From Biscogniauxia marginata (taxonomy: Eukaryota > Ascomycota > Sordariomycetes > Xylariales > Xylariaceae): 64,000 bases of DNA. The DNA lies in the NCBI GenBank assembly GCA_022695795.1, contig MU404159.1, positions 67,711 to 131,710 on the forward strand, written 5' to 3'. The notes under the pieces were generated by a model. It worked only from the letters and a program-made list of their open reading frames with translations. It ran no database searches and was not told where the DNA came from. The position numbers and the translations under genes are program-made. Below are positions 1 through 11,038 of this stretch, one piece after another; the stretch's first letter is position 1, and every line of letters starts with the position of its first letter.

Positions 1-1342
1 CTTACTTGAATGAGAGGAAGATGGGCTGTGCCTAAAGGAATGATGATGATAAGGACGGGGATTGGGGATGATGGTGTGATGGCTGGTATCAGTTGTTCAG
101 TTTATGTGTAAGAAGTCGTTACGCATGTATTTGTGTTGCTTTTTAGAGCCAGCTGGGTGTGAATTGTATGACATGATGGTGACGATGGTAGAGATGGTGA
201 CCCTGGGGCGCCGATGTAAGTGGTGAGTGACTACATGGAGAGAATCCAAAGTGGTCGTCCTGGCGAGATAATCTGACTGCTCGAGTTCATTATTTATGAT
301 CATGAGATGTTGGCTGAGGTGTAATACCTCGGCGTCAATGCTGAGAACCTTACCCTCGTGTTGGTGGATTTGTTAAACGGACTAAAATTGTATCTCCTAT
401 GGCTCTTCTGGTCAACAGAACTGCTATTTTATCGAGTCTTGCATACCCTTTCTGCCCTTCTTGTTATTTCCTCGGTAGCACCAAGCAGTAACTTACTGTT
501 ACGAAAAACTTGCTACATCATGCAAGTCTGTTCTTTCTGATATTAGCTGTCGAGCTATCAGTAGAGAAAGTCCACTGCCCTGCCCTTTCTCACCTGATGT
601 ATCTATCTGTGACCAACCCGATGCTTTTTTTTTCTTATCCTATAGTCCCAATTAAACTGCATGAAGTGGCTATTCCTCGGCTCTTGATGAGGTTTCGTTA
701 ATAACTCTACTACTGCACTATTCATTCATAGACTCCGTTGGATAGCACTAATAAACCTTCTAAGTCCATTAGCTTTCAAAAATCAGCAGAATATATCCTG
801 CTACAAGATGTGGTATTGCGTTTAGCGCCATGACACCGCCCCGTGAAGTTGCTGAATACGACGAGAATCAGACATGGATGCTCACCCCCCCCGGTATGGG
901 ACTACTACCTCCACATGCCCGGTGTGACGCCGGGAAAAGGGGTGACGAAAACAACGACCATAGCTGTCAGAATAATATTGTACGTAACATTTGTCTGGCT
1001 AGAAACACCTCTCCTGCAAATGATCATGCGGGATTATACATGTAAGACTAGATGTCCAGACGAAGCGTAGTCGCGAAATCAAGACTCTTACCTAGTACAA
1101 TATTAAGGGGCTTGTAAGCCCCCTAGGTTAGTCTTGCTCTCCATCGATGTCGGAGACAGTTCTTGCTGTGCTGTGCTACACGATCGATTCCCATCCAGAA
1201 GCCCTATTTTATTATTTTATTCGAACTTACTCACGCACGCGATAAAATGTATTTCGTACGACTAGTGTTCCCGGTGTTATTACTCCCTCGCGAGCACGCG
1301 CGTTATCGTCGCCCAGGATCGTGAAGGTCCTGCAGGCGCTAG

Positions 1343-1882
1343 AGTGGACTTACTCCCTCGCTGATCGCGAAGGAGGACTTAAAATTTGACGGCAACGTGA
1401 CCATCTTCATCGTTGAGGTCTACTACCGCCTCGTCACCGCCGCTGGGAGCCTGACTTCCGACGACTACATCATCGTCTCCGGACTGGGCTGCCTGCGCCG
1501 CAGGGCTCGCGCAGGCACCTTCCCGGAGATGCTGCGGACCGGCGCCGTCGGCATGTGGAAGCCCACGGTGGAGCTCGTGGCCCCGGGCGCTCGGCCCCGA
1601 GGACGCCGTCGTGTTTCGGGGGTCACGACGACGACGACGACGGCAATTGACAACAACAACAACAACAACAACAACAACCATAATAAGAACGCACATGTTT
1701 ATCGCGAGATGTATAACCTCGTCACGATGACTGGGAAGCTCTCCGACCTAGGCGAGCGCTCTGAGATCGTGGCGTTCCCTCGGGCCCTGGGCTGCGCCGA
1801 GGCCATGTTCCACGACGGTCCGGACGCGGTCTTGGCTCGCGCGGCGGCAGCGGTGGGCACGGACGAGGCACCCGGGTACTGA
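1343..1882 (+). pseudogene. GC-rich ORF with poly-Asn run, possible gene remnant
   Basis: An open frame runs from just after a TAG at 1340-1342 to a TGA at 1880-1882. The first ATG in frame is at 1526, which would give about 118 aa. Composition is clearly GC-richer than the flanks, as a coding relic would be. The middle has a Thr run from ACG repeats followed by about nine Asn codons from an AAC/CAA microsatellite at about 1650-1680. I do not recognise the family. The absence of an early ATG, the lack of a clear promoter or introns, and the microsatellite make a decayed exon or a chance ORF as likely as a working gene. Confidence 0.25.
1648..1680. repeat. (AAC)n microsatellite
   Basis: A perfect run of about nine AAC/CAA units follows an (ACG)n run at about 1624-1640. 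It lies inside the GC-rich ORF, where it reads as polyasparagine. Confidence 0.85.
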
Positions 1883-2241
1883 TTCGATGAGCGTGCTAAG
1901 GTTGTAGTGAGTGTAATTTAGATAGCTAAGGTGTATGATAAGATCAGCGTTGCGGATACTAGAGATACGCCTTTATCTCTGACTGAGAGGGTATAGTTCC
2001 CGAGAAACATCATCAGCATAGATTCTATCATGGCCGGGAGCTGGTCTGTGGATGACGCCATGTTAGAGACGGGCTTTGATTAGGTGGGAGGCGACTGGTC
2101 AAGTTTACCAGGTAAGTGCTGCTATGAGGCAAGCTCAAGATCCGTTTCTTAGTCGGTGGCAAGTAAAAGCTTGTTCTAAATAATCTGTTTAGTGAAAACT
2201 GAAAATAAAAAAGGGGGGAGGGGGTAAACGTTAGTAGCCTG

Positions 2242-2680
2242 TTATTTATTATTCAATAGCGGAACCGGATAGGGGGTTGTTTCACAGCTAGGTTGTCCTA
2301 GCTCTGCCGACTTGTTTGACGCTTCTTTGACGGCGTATAGTGTACGGTTTAGCCAGCCGTCCATTGCCATAAAGTCGTCCTCGACGAACATGATATAGTC
2401 ATAGTTCACTCTGGCGCACTACTCTAGGACTAGGGAGACGTCGAAGATCTGCTTGGGCACATGGTGAGTCTAGGACTCTGGATCCTGGGCCTCACAGAGG
2501 GTCTCCGGCTCGTCCTGGTACCTGGGGAGCCGGGAGAAGACCTGGTTCTTGTGGGTCAGGAGGACGATGAAGTAGAGCGGATCCCGTTCCCGCTTGGTTA
2601 GGACACGCTGCAGGGAACCTATCATGGACTTCAGATAGGATATGCCCTCTCACCGTATTGAGGACGTTCCGATACACAGT
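2242..2680 (-). pseudogene. Broken PGAP4-like GPI-glycan glycosyltransferase relic
   Basis: Read on the minus strand, one frame gives a recognisable fragment. It has a block ending GISYLKSMIGSLQRVL, then KRERDPLYFIVLLTH, then NYDYIMFVEDDFMAMDGW, the last being the acidic EDD motif and DGW seen in fungal relatives of PGAP4 (the transferase adding GalNAc to GPI anchors in the Golgi). The frame is interrupted by TGA at 2650-2652, TAG at 2470-2472 and TAG at 2419-2421, and closes at TAA 2242-2244. The N-terminal membrane segments and most of the protein (the family is several hundred residues) are missing. This is a dead fragment. The family name rests on motif recognition and could be a neighbouring GT family. 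Confidence 0.6.
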
Positions 2681-4573
2681 TTTGGTTCAAGGAGCGCGAA
2701 TCGATCTGTAGCACACAATTTCCACACATAACCCCCAGTGTTGATTCTCTTTTTTTGTCCTTAATGGGTTGCAACATGCAGACGGTACCCTGCAGGATGG
2801 CGCTCAGCTGTGCCACCACACTGTTAGAGTCATTAATATGTAAGTCCTGCCGACATATTTAGTGTAGGCGGAAAACAGTTATTGGAACACTGTCAATAAT
2901 GCATATTCAATAAATATATCCCATCACTCAGTAACATATAAGTAGTTGAACACCGATTTGTCTTTTTTTTTTCTGTTTTCCGAACAGAACCCCTGTGTCC
3001 TCTCTTTTGGCTACCAGCCGAGTTTCTCTACCGGGCAATTATCGTTTGTGAAACTTTTGTGACACAACTGAACCGACCCTGACTTTAAATCTTTTCGTAT
3101 TTAGCTATGCGGCCCTATCGATTTGAGAAGTGATTAACAACAAGTGGTTAATTCCAGCGTGGTCTACCTAACGAGCCGCGCGCCGGGTTGGCTCTCTGTT
3201 GTCAGCATCGGTCTTTCAAAGCTTTAGCCCCCCGGCGTGCTGAGAAATGCTTACCGGGATGGGGTTTTTAGCTGTGTACGATCCGTGGTTTTCCTACTGG
3301 CTGACACCCAAATTTAGACGAGGCAGTGGATTATGTGCGGTCTATCTCTAGAAAAGGGGCACATCATGTCTCTTTGACTTGTTTTCCTCCCATATGGACC
3401 TCAAACTTGTAGAAAATTCAACATATAAACCATTTGAGTTGCCAAGCAAAGTGTGACCAGAAATCTTTCCTTGTCGATGCCTTGTGACTAACATTTCTTA
3501 CAGGGGTCGATCTATCAACTGTGTTTGTTTGCTTGTATCATTTCGGCTTCATCCTAGTCTTCACAACGGATACTAGCACAGCGCGTTTGCCCAGAAAGTG
3601 ATATTTGTCGGTAGTGTAACCTCGGCAGGCTCTAAAATGAACTTTCTCTATAGGCTATATGCACTCTGTATTCAATGTGCTCCTCCCTGTTTCCAGGGAT
3701 AGGGATTTGAATGCTTTAAGGGATCGGAGTTTGCAGTTTGTTTGGCTATATAAGATCAAGATGTTTGAATTGATGTTGCCAGTCGGTAAGTATGGATAGA
3801 GTACTTAGACACCGGCTTTCAATCACCTGGAACAACCTAGTTATTACCGTTAATTGATTACTGATACAAAATTGAGATGTTGCATTGATGATATGAGTTA
3901 TTACTATGCTTTAATGCCTAATTAAGTCGAGCGTAGTAACACTTTTGCCTTTGTTTCTTCGCGAATCAATATGTAATAAGCCCTCTTAATACTCTCCTTC
4001 GGGGATATCGAATCTACCAAGGTCCCCGTGGTGGACCACGGGCCGTCTCCGGGGTTGCCGTCGTTGACAACTTATGACCACTACTACTACTACCTCCTTA
4101 ATTCCCGGCAAATATCTAGGAGTTTCTGGCTCGGAGGTCTTGGCCGGGCAAGTATGTCTTCGGGTCCGACAGTTGGATGGAAAGAAGCGGGACAGGCATT
4201 TAGAACAACCTCTGATTGAAGGATCGTCGGGTGGTATTTCATATTACATACACCACCCAGAGCATGGGGGGAACACGTCATTGTTGCACGAATAGTTTGC
4301 GCGTGCCATGTAACCGGGATTTCCTGACGTATTCTACACGCAAAGACTGGAGGCTTTGATCCGGCTCGAGACATCAGTGGCGCTCTGATCATCTCCCATG
4401 TCGGGTTGTGCGAATGCCAAGAGATACACCTTGGGAGGTGAACCACCCCCCAAACTACTTAAGATCCCAAGGAGACCGTCGTCATCGTGGGTAGCACACG
4501 CAGGGTAAGGAGAAACACTCCCATATTGTGTTGATAATAATTCATTCTATTAAATCAATGCGCACGCAGCAAT
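2681..4573. other. Intergenic, no gene supported
   Basis: About 1.9 kb upstream of the SDR gene. Only short ORFs on both strands; none shows a family motif or can be linked by splice sites. The N-terminal part of the broken glycosyltransferase would be expected here on the minus strand, but I cannot see it. Confidence 0.6.
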
Positions 4574-5893
4574 ATGTCTGTAACCCCTAGCCTGGTAAGG
4601 GCCGTTGCCCGCAGCCGCACCGGCGCAGTCTCGTCTTCCCTCCGTCTGGGGACGGTAGCAGCGTCGGTGGCACCGCAGACCTCGACCACAGCTTTGTCGA
4701 TGGCCTACCGATTAGTGCACTCCTCTCCAACGCACAAGGATCCGACAAAGCCAACTACTCCGGATCCGAGAGCGAACCCCGCAGTGAACCTCGCTCCCCG
4801 CGACGATGTGAACGTCGGTCAGAAGCGCTTTGCTGACTTCGACCTTGGGGGAAGGGTTTTCGTCGTCACGGGCGCGGCTCAGGGTCTAGGCCTCGCGCTG
4901 GCTGAAGCCCTTGTCGAGGCCGGAGGCAAAGGTACGTTGGTATTTTAATTTAATCCGTAAACCATCTTCTTTTATGAGCCTTCCTTCACCCCTGTGAAAA
5001 ATCACGACGACGTCGTGAGAATCACTAAAACTGGTAGAGGCGTCAAGTCATGCGTTAAAGCAACTCGGGAAGCATCCCTCCTCCCCTGTCGCGCTGAACG
5101 GGCTTCATTTGGTTATACCAAAGAGGCCAAAATGTTACTATCTCTGTTGATTTTTTTTTTCTTTATATTATTCACCAATACTGAAATATGTGCAGTATAC
5201 TGTCTGGACCGCGAGGAGCACGCTGATGAGCATTTCGAGGAGGCTAAGCGGCGGGTCGTCCCGGAGTGGGGAGGCTCGTTGTTCTACCGCCAGATAGACG
5301 TCCAGGATACGGTGCAGCTGGACGAGATCATTACAGCGATCGCCGACGAGAGCCAGCGCCTAGATGGTGTTATTGCCGCCGCAGGTATCCAGCAAGTCAC
5401 GCCGGCCGCCGAGTATGAAGAGGCCGACGTCGCGCGCATGATGGCCATCAACTACACGGGCGTGCTCATGACGGCCAAAGCGGCCGCCAACCAGATGTTT
5501 AAATACCGCTGCCACGGTAGCATCTGTTTGATCGCGAGCATGTCCGGATCCGTCGCGAACAAGGGCATGCTGACGTCCGTGTACAACTCCTCCAAGGCCG
5601 CCGTTATCCAGCTAGCTCGTAACTTAGCCATGGAATGGAGCCCCATCAGGGAGGATGGCACTGGGGGCATCCGCGTCAACTGCATCAGCCCCGGTCACAT
5701 CCTGACGCCTATGGTGGATAAGGTCTTCGAAGAGGTGCCGAACCTCCGCCAGAAGCTCGAGGCTGAGAACATGATGGGGCGGCTAGCCAAGACGACCGAG
5801 TTCAAGGGCGCCGCGCTGTTCCTCCTAAGCGGAGCGAGCAGCTATATGACGGGAAACAATCTCATTATAGACGGCGGCCACACGTCGTGGTAA
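4574..5893 (+). CDS. Short-chain dehydrogenase/reductase with N-terminal presequence (arabinitol/sorbose reductase type)
   Basis: Two exons, 4574-4931 and 5196-5893 (351 aa), around an intron of 264 nt with a GTACGT donor and GTGCAG acceptor; the join restores GGK-VYCLD. It is an NAD(P)-dependent oxidoreductase of the classical SDR fold, closest in pattern to fungal D-arabinitol 2-dehydrogenases and Sou1-like polyol/ketose reductases. Visible motifs are the cofactor glycines TGAAQGLGLA near residue 100, the catalytic Ser in the IASMSGS block near 230, and YNSSK near 248. The usual NNAG is AAAG here. About 90 residues precede the fold, rich in Arg, Ser and Ala with few acids, which suggests a mitochondrial presequence. 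The substrate cannot be read from the sequence. The intron is long compared with others in the window. Confidence 0.85.
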
Positions 5894-8423
5894 GACTTGA
5901 CAGGATCGTATCTCTGTACCTCCTCGTGTATCAATAAAAGAACTAGAGTGGATACTTGCAACGACCGTTACGACGTACGTTTGAACGCTTGATATAAAGA
6001 TCATACCTATTATTACATCTTTATAAGAGACACCACTTTTTGAAAGAAGCTGGCTTGACATGTAAATAATTCATTGTGAGTGGTAAACGAGAGTATCGAC
6101 TGCCCCGAGTCAATTAGTGTGGTAAAGAATGAAGCCCCAAATTGACCACGAACACAAGCCTGCAGGCAGTTTTCAAAACAGAGCTGAGGTCAAAGTAAGG
6201 GGCTCAAGTTCTAGGACCATGCCAACTTTTTGAGTGGAGAGCGACAGGAATAGGTAGTTCAAGACCACTCTCGCTCCTCTACCGGGATACCCTCAAGTCT
6301 GGACCCGGGCAGTAGGCCCACCGGTTAGCGTGCTTAGGTTGCTATGCGGCCCCAAGCGGCCGAAATGCTACCTAGGAGGCGGAGCCTGTGGACACTGTCC
6401 GCGATGTAACCTCCCCCGCTGTCCACCTTTGTCCATATTCGTATCCGATGAGCATAATATGCTGGGAGTGAAAGTCCATAAACACGTTGCGTAGATACGC
6501 TGACTCACCCTCAGACCGTATTTCTATCATCTCATCATATATACCATATTACGTGGACTATATCTCACGTGTCGAGATCGACAGGCGCTGATGCTAAGCT
6601 CTCGTTTTCGTGCTCTAAGTATGACGCTCGAATGATACATTCTATAATATCGATATCGCCTACCTATCCCACCGTTGTACCCGGAGACTGTTCCGCCGGA
6701 AATGCCCCGGAGCTTCTCACAGCGGCTTCTGAAGCCAACTAGTGATACCTCTGATCAAAGAGATCTACTTCTCGACCTATGTCATATCCATTAAGCCCTT
6801 CTTACCGCAAGATGAGCCCTATCATACTAATACGTAACACCTGCTTGTGCTATTGGCAAGATCGGATCAGATCAGATTAGATCAAAGGCCACGTGAGAAG
6901 GATCAGATACCCCTACCCCCTTAAGTTCCCCTACCTACCTGCTTTACCTAATCGAATGTGTCAACCTCACAAGGTTAGCAACTATTAGTGAATTCTAGCC
7001 GTACAGGGGAACCCACAGCGGTGATAGAGCCGCTTACAGAGCCGCTCACAATTTACACTCCTGACGTAGATCATAACTAACCCCATGGGGAGCAAAACGT
7101 TTGCATGTGTAGAAACTATGAGTCTTCTTAGTTTTAAACTCGGCTCATACTGTCCCCTAGAGACTTGCAACCGCCGTAGCTGCGATACCGGGCTGCCTTA
7201 GTAAGCGATCCTGTGAAAATGGCAACGTCAATCCTCCGTTTCCAAGAATGAGGGCCGAGGTCCGATAGCCGTGCCGTGCCGTGCCGGGCCATGACGGAAA
7301 TGTCTTGTCGGTATACCTTGGTGGTTCGACGCATAACGGTCTTTGCAGCAAACTAGCACGTACCTTATTTCAAGCTCTATTTCCACTGTTTTTTTTTTCA
7401 CTGGCTCTCCGCTCGCCTCAGCTCTGCACAATACCACAGTGCCAGTGCTGGCTGAAGGCTCACCATAGGCATAGGCGGTGGTCGACCATCTCAGCATCTT
7501 TTCCAACCTTCGGCATTGATACCTCATATTCCTCTTTGTAGCCTGTAAACGAGTGTATGTAGCTCAGTTCTGGTTAGCAATCATATAACTGTAATACCGG
7601 CTCTATTCTGTGCTGTATGTAGCATCCCCTTGGCGAGATCCGCAGCCGGGGCGAGGACCACCCTTTCCCTTCGAGATAGCAGGGTAGCGCCGGGGGAACG
7701 AGAAGAAGCATACGACACTGCGAGCGAAACACCGGAAGAGCTGGCAACTGTATTCCATTTGTTGGGAAAATGTCGGGCTCTTTGGTAATATTGGATCTAG
7801 CCGGGCCCGGACTCCCACGGTAAGCAGCCCATCCTGACTGCTACGTTTATCGGATCTCGGATCTGCGTCTGTCTTCGACCTTTGACGCGGTGGACGGCAA
7901 CAACGAGCTACCGGCCCTCGACGTTGCCAAGCCAGCACTACCCCCAAAGATCTGAAACTCCTAGACTTGTCGTGAGGAAGGTAGCGGTCCCCCTCCTTCC
8001 ACCGTTGCAATTCACTTCTTTTCTGTGTATGGCCGCGGGCTTTAACTGGCTGCGTACGGCAGTACCAGGTTGGCTGCTATCGGTATTGATATAGACCAAT
8101 GGTTGATGCTGGTCCCGCTGGTCCCCCTTACTCTCAACCTGCCTAGAGAGGTGGGCGGCCCGTCTGCACAGCGGTGGACCAGGTCTGAGCGAGCGAGAAC
8201 TTTCTTGGGAAATGGCCGTTGAATTCCCATAGTCAAAGTGGATAGCAAAAGCCGGAGCCACCAAAGGTTGGCGGGCTGCCTATCGCTCGTATTTATATAG
8301 ACGTCGTTCCCTACCTCCCCCGGACTATATGTAGCACGCAATCGCACGCCATCCATCTTCGACGAATTCTATAGGAAGACCCCCAACTATATACTCCTGC
8401 CCTCGAGCGAATAGTCATACGAG
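5894..8423. other. Intergenic, no gene supported
   Basis: About 2.5 kb between the SDR and the sulfotransferase-like gene. Several overlapping open frames at 6985-8356 on both strands are compositionally mixed, lack family motifs and cannot be chained by splice sites. A GCCGT pentamer is repeated near 7268-7285. The final 200 bases presumably hold the promoter of the next gene. Confidence 0.55.
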
Positions 8424-9621
8424 ATGACCCGCTATATCGATACCCTCCCAACCCCAACTCATGTAGAGCCTAAGAAACTAGTAGTTTTGAGCGCGCCGAG
8501 GTGGGTTTCTTCCTTCGATTGTGTCGCATCCGAAAGTTTACCCTCATAATGGATCTTCCCTGTTGCTGTTCCGAGGGAAAGAATACATCATTATTGGACA
8601 ACGAAGGGCACCGTGGAACAAATAAATAACATGTACGTAGAACCGGTACGCATGGCCTCTACTTGGCCATGAAGCAACTCGGGTTCAAACCCTACCACAT
8701 GGTTGAAGTCATAGCTGCAGGGCCGAAGGCGGCCCAGATTATGCATGACGGATTCGACGCCGAGTTTCTGCGTAAGGGAAAACCGTGTAAGTAATTCAAC
8801 ATATTCCGGGCGAGAATGGCTGCCGCACCTCCATGAGTAGTAACATGGGCGAGAAAAGACGTAACTGACGACGGCGTGAAGACGGCCGGGCCGATTTTGA
8901 CAAATGGCTCGCCAACTACGATGTAGGTTGCTCTTGAATCCCCTCACCTGCTGGACGTTCTCAGATGTTATAGTAAGCTAACCCGGTCCACCAAAGATTA
9001 TTATCGAGATGCCATTTTTCATGATCCACTCGATAGTCAACGCTTACCCGGATGCCAAATTCCTCCTGACGGAGCGAGATCCCGAGAAGTGGGCAAAGTC
9101 GTATATCAACACTATCGGCAAATTGCAAATGAAACTCTCAACTTTCCCATACTCGCTGTTGCCGATATTTGACAGCTATGCGGGCTCGATGAAGACTTTC
9201 GGCGCCAAGATGTGCAATTACTGCACTAACGGATATGGTATTACGGAGGAAGGCCATAAATGTCTGGTGGAGAATTACAAGAACTAGTGAGTTGAGAATG
9301 AATCGTACCAACCGTGCTAATGAGATGCGATGATATTGACGCTGGGAAAGTATCGCCGAAGTGAAACGGATCGTCCCGCCGGAGCAGTTGAAAGTCTGTA
9401 AACTTGAAGATGGGTTTGGGTGGAATGAAATCTGCCCATACCTTGGTGTGCCCATTCCAGAGACGGATTGGCCATCACTGAACACACCAGATGAATTCCA
9501 CTCCATCGTTCGCCCTAACATAGATGCCTCGATCAGGAAGGGAATAATTGGTATGACTTCAGTGATAATACCTCTCGTGGCCGCGGGTGTTTGGTATGCG
9601 ACAAATGGAGGGCTGCATTAG
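8424..9621 (+). CDS. Sulfotransferase family protein (Sulfotransfer_4 type, P-loop)
   Basis: Five exons, 8424-8500, 8641-8786, 8882-8922, 8997-9286 and 9351-9621, give 274 aa with all phases consistent. Introns of 140, 95, 74 and 64 nt carry CTGAC or CTAAC-type branch sites. The protein is of the fungal family often mislabelled NAD-dependent epimerase but built on a sulfotransferase-like P-loop: residues near 23-35 read APRTGTHGLYLAM, the PAPS-binding loop region. Family blocks LGFKPYHM, DKWLANYD, MPFF, YPDAKFLLTERDPEKWAKS and LGVPIPETDWP follow in order. The C-terminus (about 250-272) is hydrophobic and ends near the membrane-spanning pattern typical of the family. Exon 1 and the 41-nt exon 3 are too short to show as ORFs; they were placed by phase and family fit. 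The substrate is unknown. Confidence 0.85.
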
Positions 9622-10041
9622 TTATCGTGATGGACATGAGGCCCTGGGGGGATCTCGGTTTTGAGTCAACCATCATTTGAGCCTGGAGAGAAGGAATCGT
9701 CCTCTCTAGTCTGAAGGTAATATAGTATCTAGAGCCTATAGAGCGCCGTGGGGGCGAGTTGAGAACCAGCGGTACTTGTCTTTAGCAGCATGTATATCTA
9801 CTAAAATGATGCCAGAAAGTGCTGAATGATTGAATTGGGCAAACTCGGGAAATCGATGGAATAGCAGGCACACAAATAGTTAAGAAACGTTTGGATGATT
9901 CAACAATTTGCTGGATTTTAAATCGTATTATCAAGGCCGGATGGAGAATTCGAACTCAGGCAATGCATGCCTTGAGCCACTCGTAGTAATACAAAACACA
10001 TCAGGGCGGTTGATGTTGGACTTCGCGTCGTGAGTTAAAGC
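9622..10041. other. Convergent 3' region
   Basis: About 420 bases between the convergent sulfotransferase-like and kinase genes. It contains a short tRNA-like patch on the minus strand (about 9935-9990, see findings) and otherwise nothing I can name. Confidence 0.5.
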
Positions 10042-11038
10042 TTATGAATTTCCCCGATCGTTTGGGTCCCGCATGCACTTGAATTGTAATGCCTGTACAT
10101 TGTAAGCCATAGGTCATCGCTTGTCTTTAATCACAAACCTCAGAGGCAGAAGCTCTGTCCGAGCTGTTGTATTTCACTAAGGCGGCGATGAGTTCCTGGA
10201 ATTCGGCCTCGACATCTGGTAATAGGTCTTGCCATGTTCGTCCATTGAATACTTGATACATTTCGAACGGTGGCGTTTTGAAACTTGCTGCCTCCGGCCA
10301 CGACTCTTTAGTAGGGCTGCCGATGGTTTTGAAGATACTCAGTATCAAACCAAGCTGGTTGCCGTCTTCATGGGCAGCGCGAGATTCAAACAACGGCTGA
10401 GGTGAGTTACGGCAGCATTCAGCAAGCATCACGCCCGCTCCCCACATGTCAACTGCAGTTCCGTAGGCTTTATCGCCGAATAGAGCTTCAGGTGCACGGT
10501 ATGGGCCTGTGCCAATATCTAATATCTTCTGATCTGCGGGCTCTGTGTAAACTGAGAGCTCTGGATGCCACGCTGTGCCAAAATCAGAGAGATAAGCGGG
10601 GCCGTCAAACGACTGGAGTAGAATTGCTGAGGGCTTGATATCCCTGTGAATGATGCCTTTCTTGTGGATATCATTGAGAGCAGTGAAGAGATCTCTGAAG
10701 TGTTTGCGAATGCGATCTGTAGGAATGGGCCCCTGCTCGATGAGGGTCTCGAGACTCATCGGCATGAAAGGGAAGGCTAGGGTGAAGCGTTGTTCCTGAT
10801 CTCTGAAAGTCTCCAACAATGGGATGCATGGTTTATCTAGAAGCTTGAGGATTTTGGCCTCTCGAAAGGGATTATGGGGCTCAATATCATGAGTTTCCAC
10901 AATGACCTTTAAGGCTACTGCCTTGGACCTGTACACTTCTGCGGTCACGCCACTAGCGACGTAATGACAATTTTGATACGGTCCGATGGTGGTGCCTGGT
11001 GACTCTGGAACCTCGTCCTGGGACGAAGCTGGGTTCAA
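10042..11038 (-). CDS. CMGC protein kinase, Csk1/CDK-activating-kinase-like
   Basis: One long exon (10139-11038) encodes nearly the whole kinase domain: nucleotide loop ASGVTAEVY, Lys in VALKVI, helix-C Glu in REAKIL, catalytic loop HRDIKPSAILL, DFG in SDFGTAW, GTGPYRAPE for the APE motif, and DMWGAGVMLAE. This fits the fungal Csk1-like branch of CDK-activating kinases, which phosphorylate the T-loop of CDKs. The invariant Asn of the catalytic loop is Ala. The open frame stops just after the splice-like GAG/GTTTGT at 10138. Using a 46-nt intron (10093-10138) replaces the early stop with ALQFKCMRDPNDRGNS, ending at 10042 (316 aa). If unspliced the end is 10127 (303 aa). The start at 11038 is the first Met before the fold. 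Confidence 0.75.

Larger units (their letters stand above)
1..2241. other. Intergenic, no gene supported
   Basis: Sequence of ordinary base composition with only short, unconvincing open frames. The one compositionally distinct patch (about 1343-1882, GC-rich) is listed separately. I see no splice-consistent coding chain, no tRNA and no repeat with a partner elsewhere in the window. Confidence 0.6.

Noticed and set aside
4028..4446. ORFs of 63-118 aa
   Set aside because: No motif, no splice support, and a TAC/ACT-rich low-complexity core explains the open frames.
6985..8356. Cluster of overlapping ORFs of 60-135 aa on both strands
   Set aside because: No ORF shows domain motifs, they overlap in all frames, and no splice chain with consistent phase could be built.
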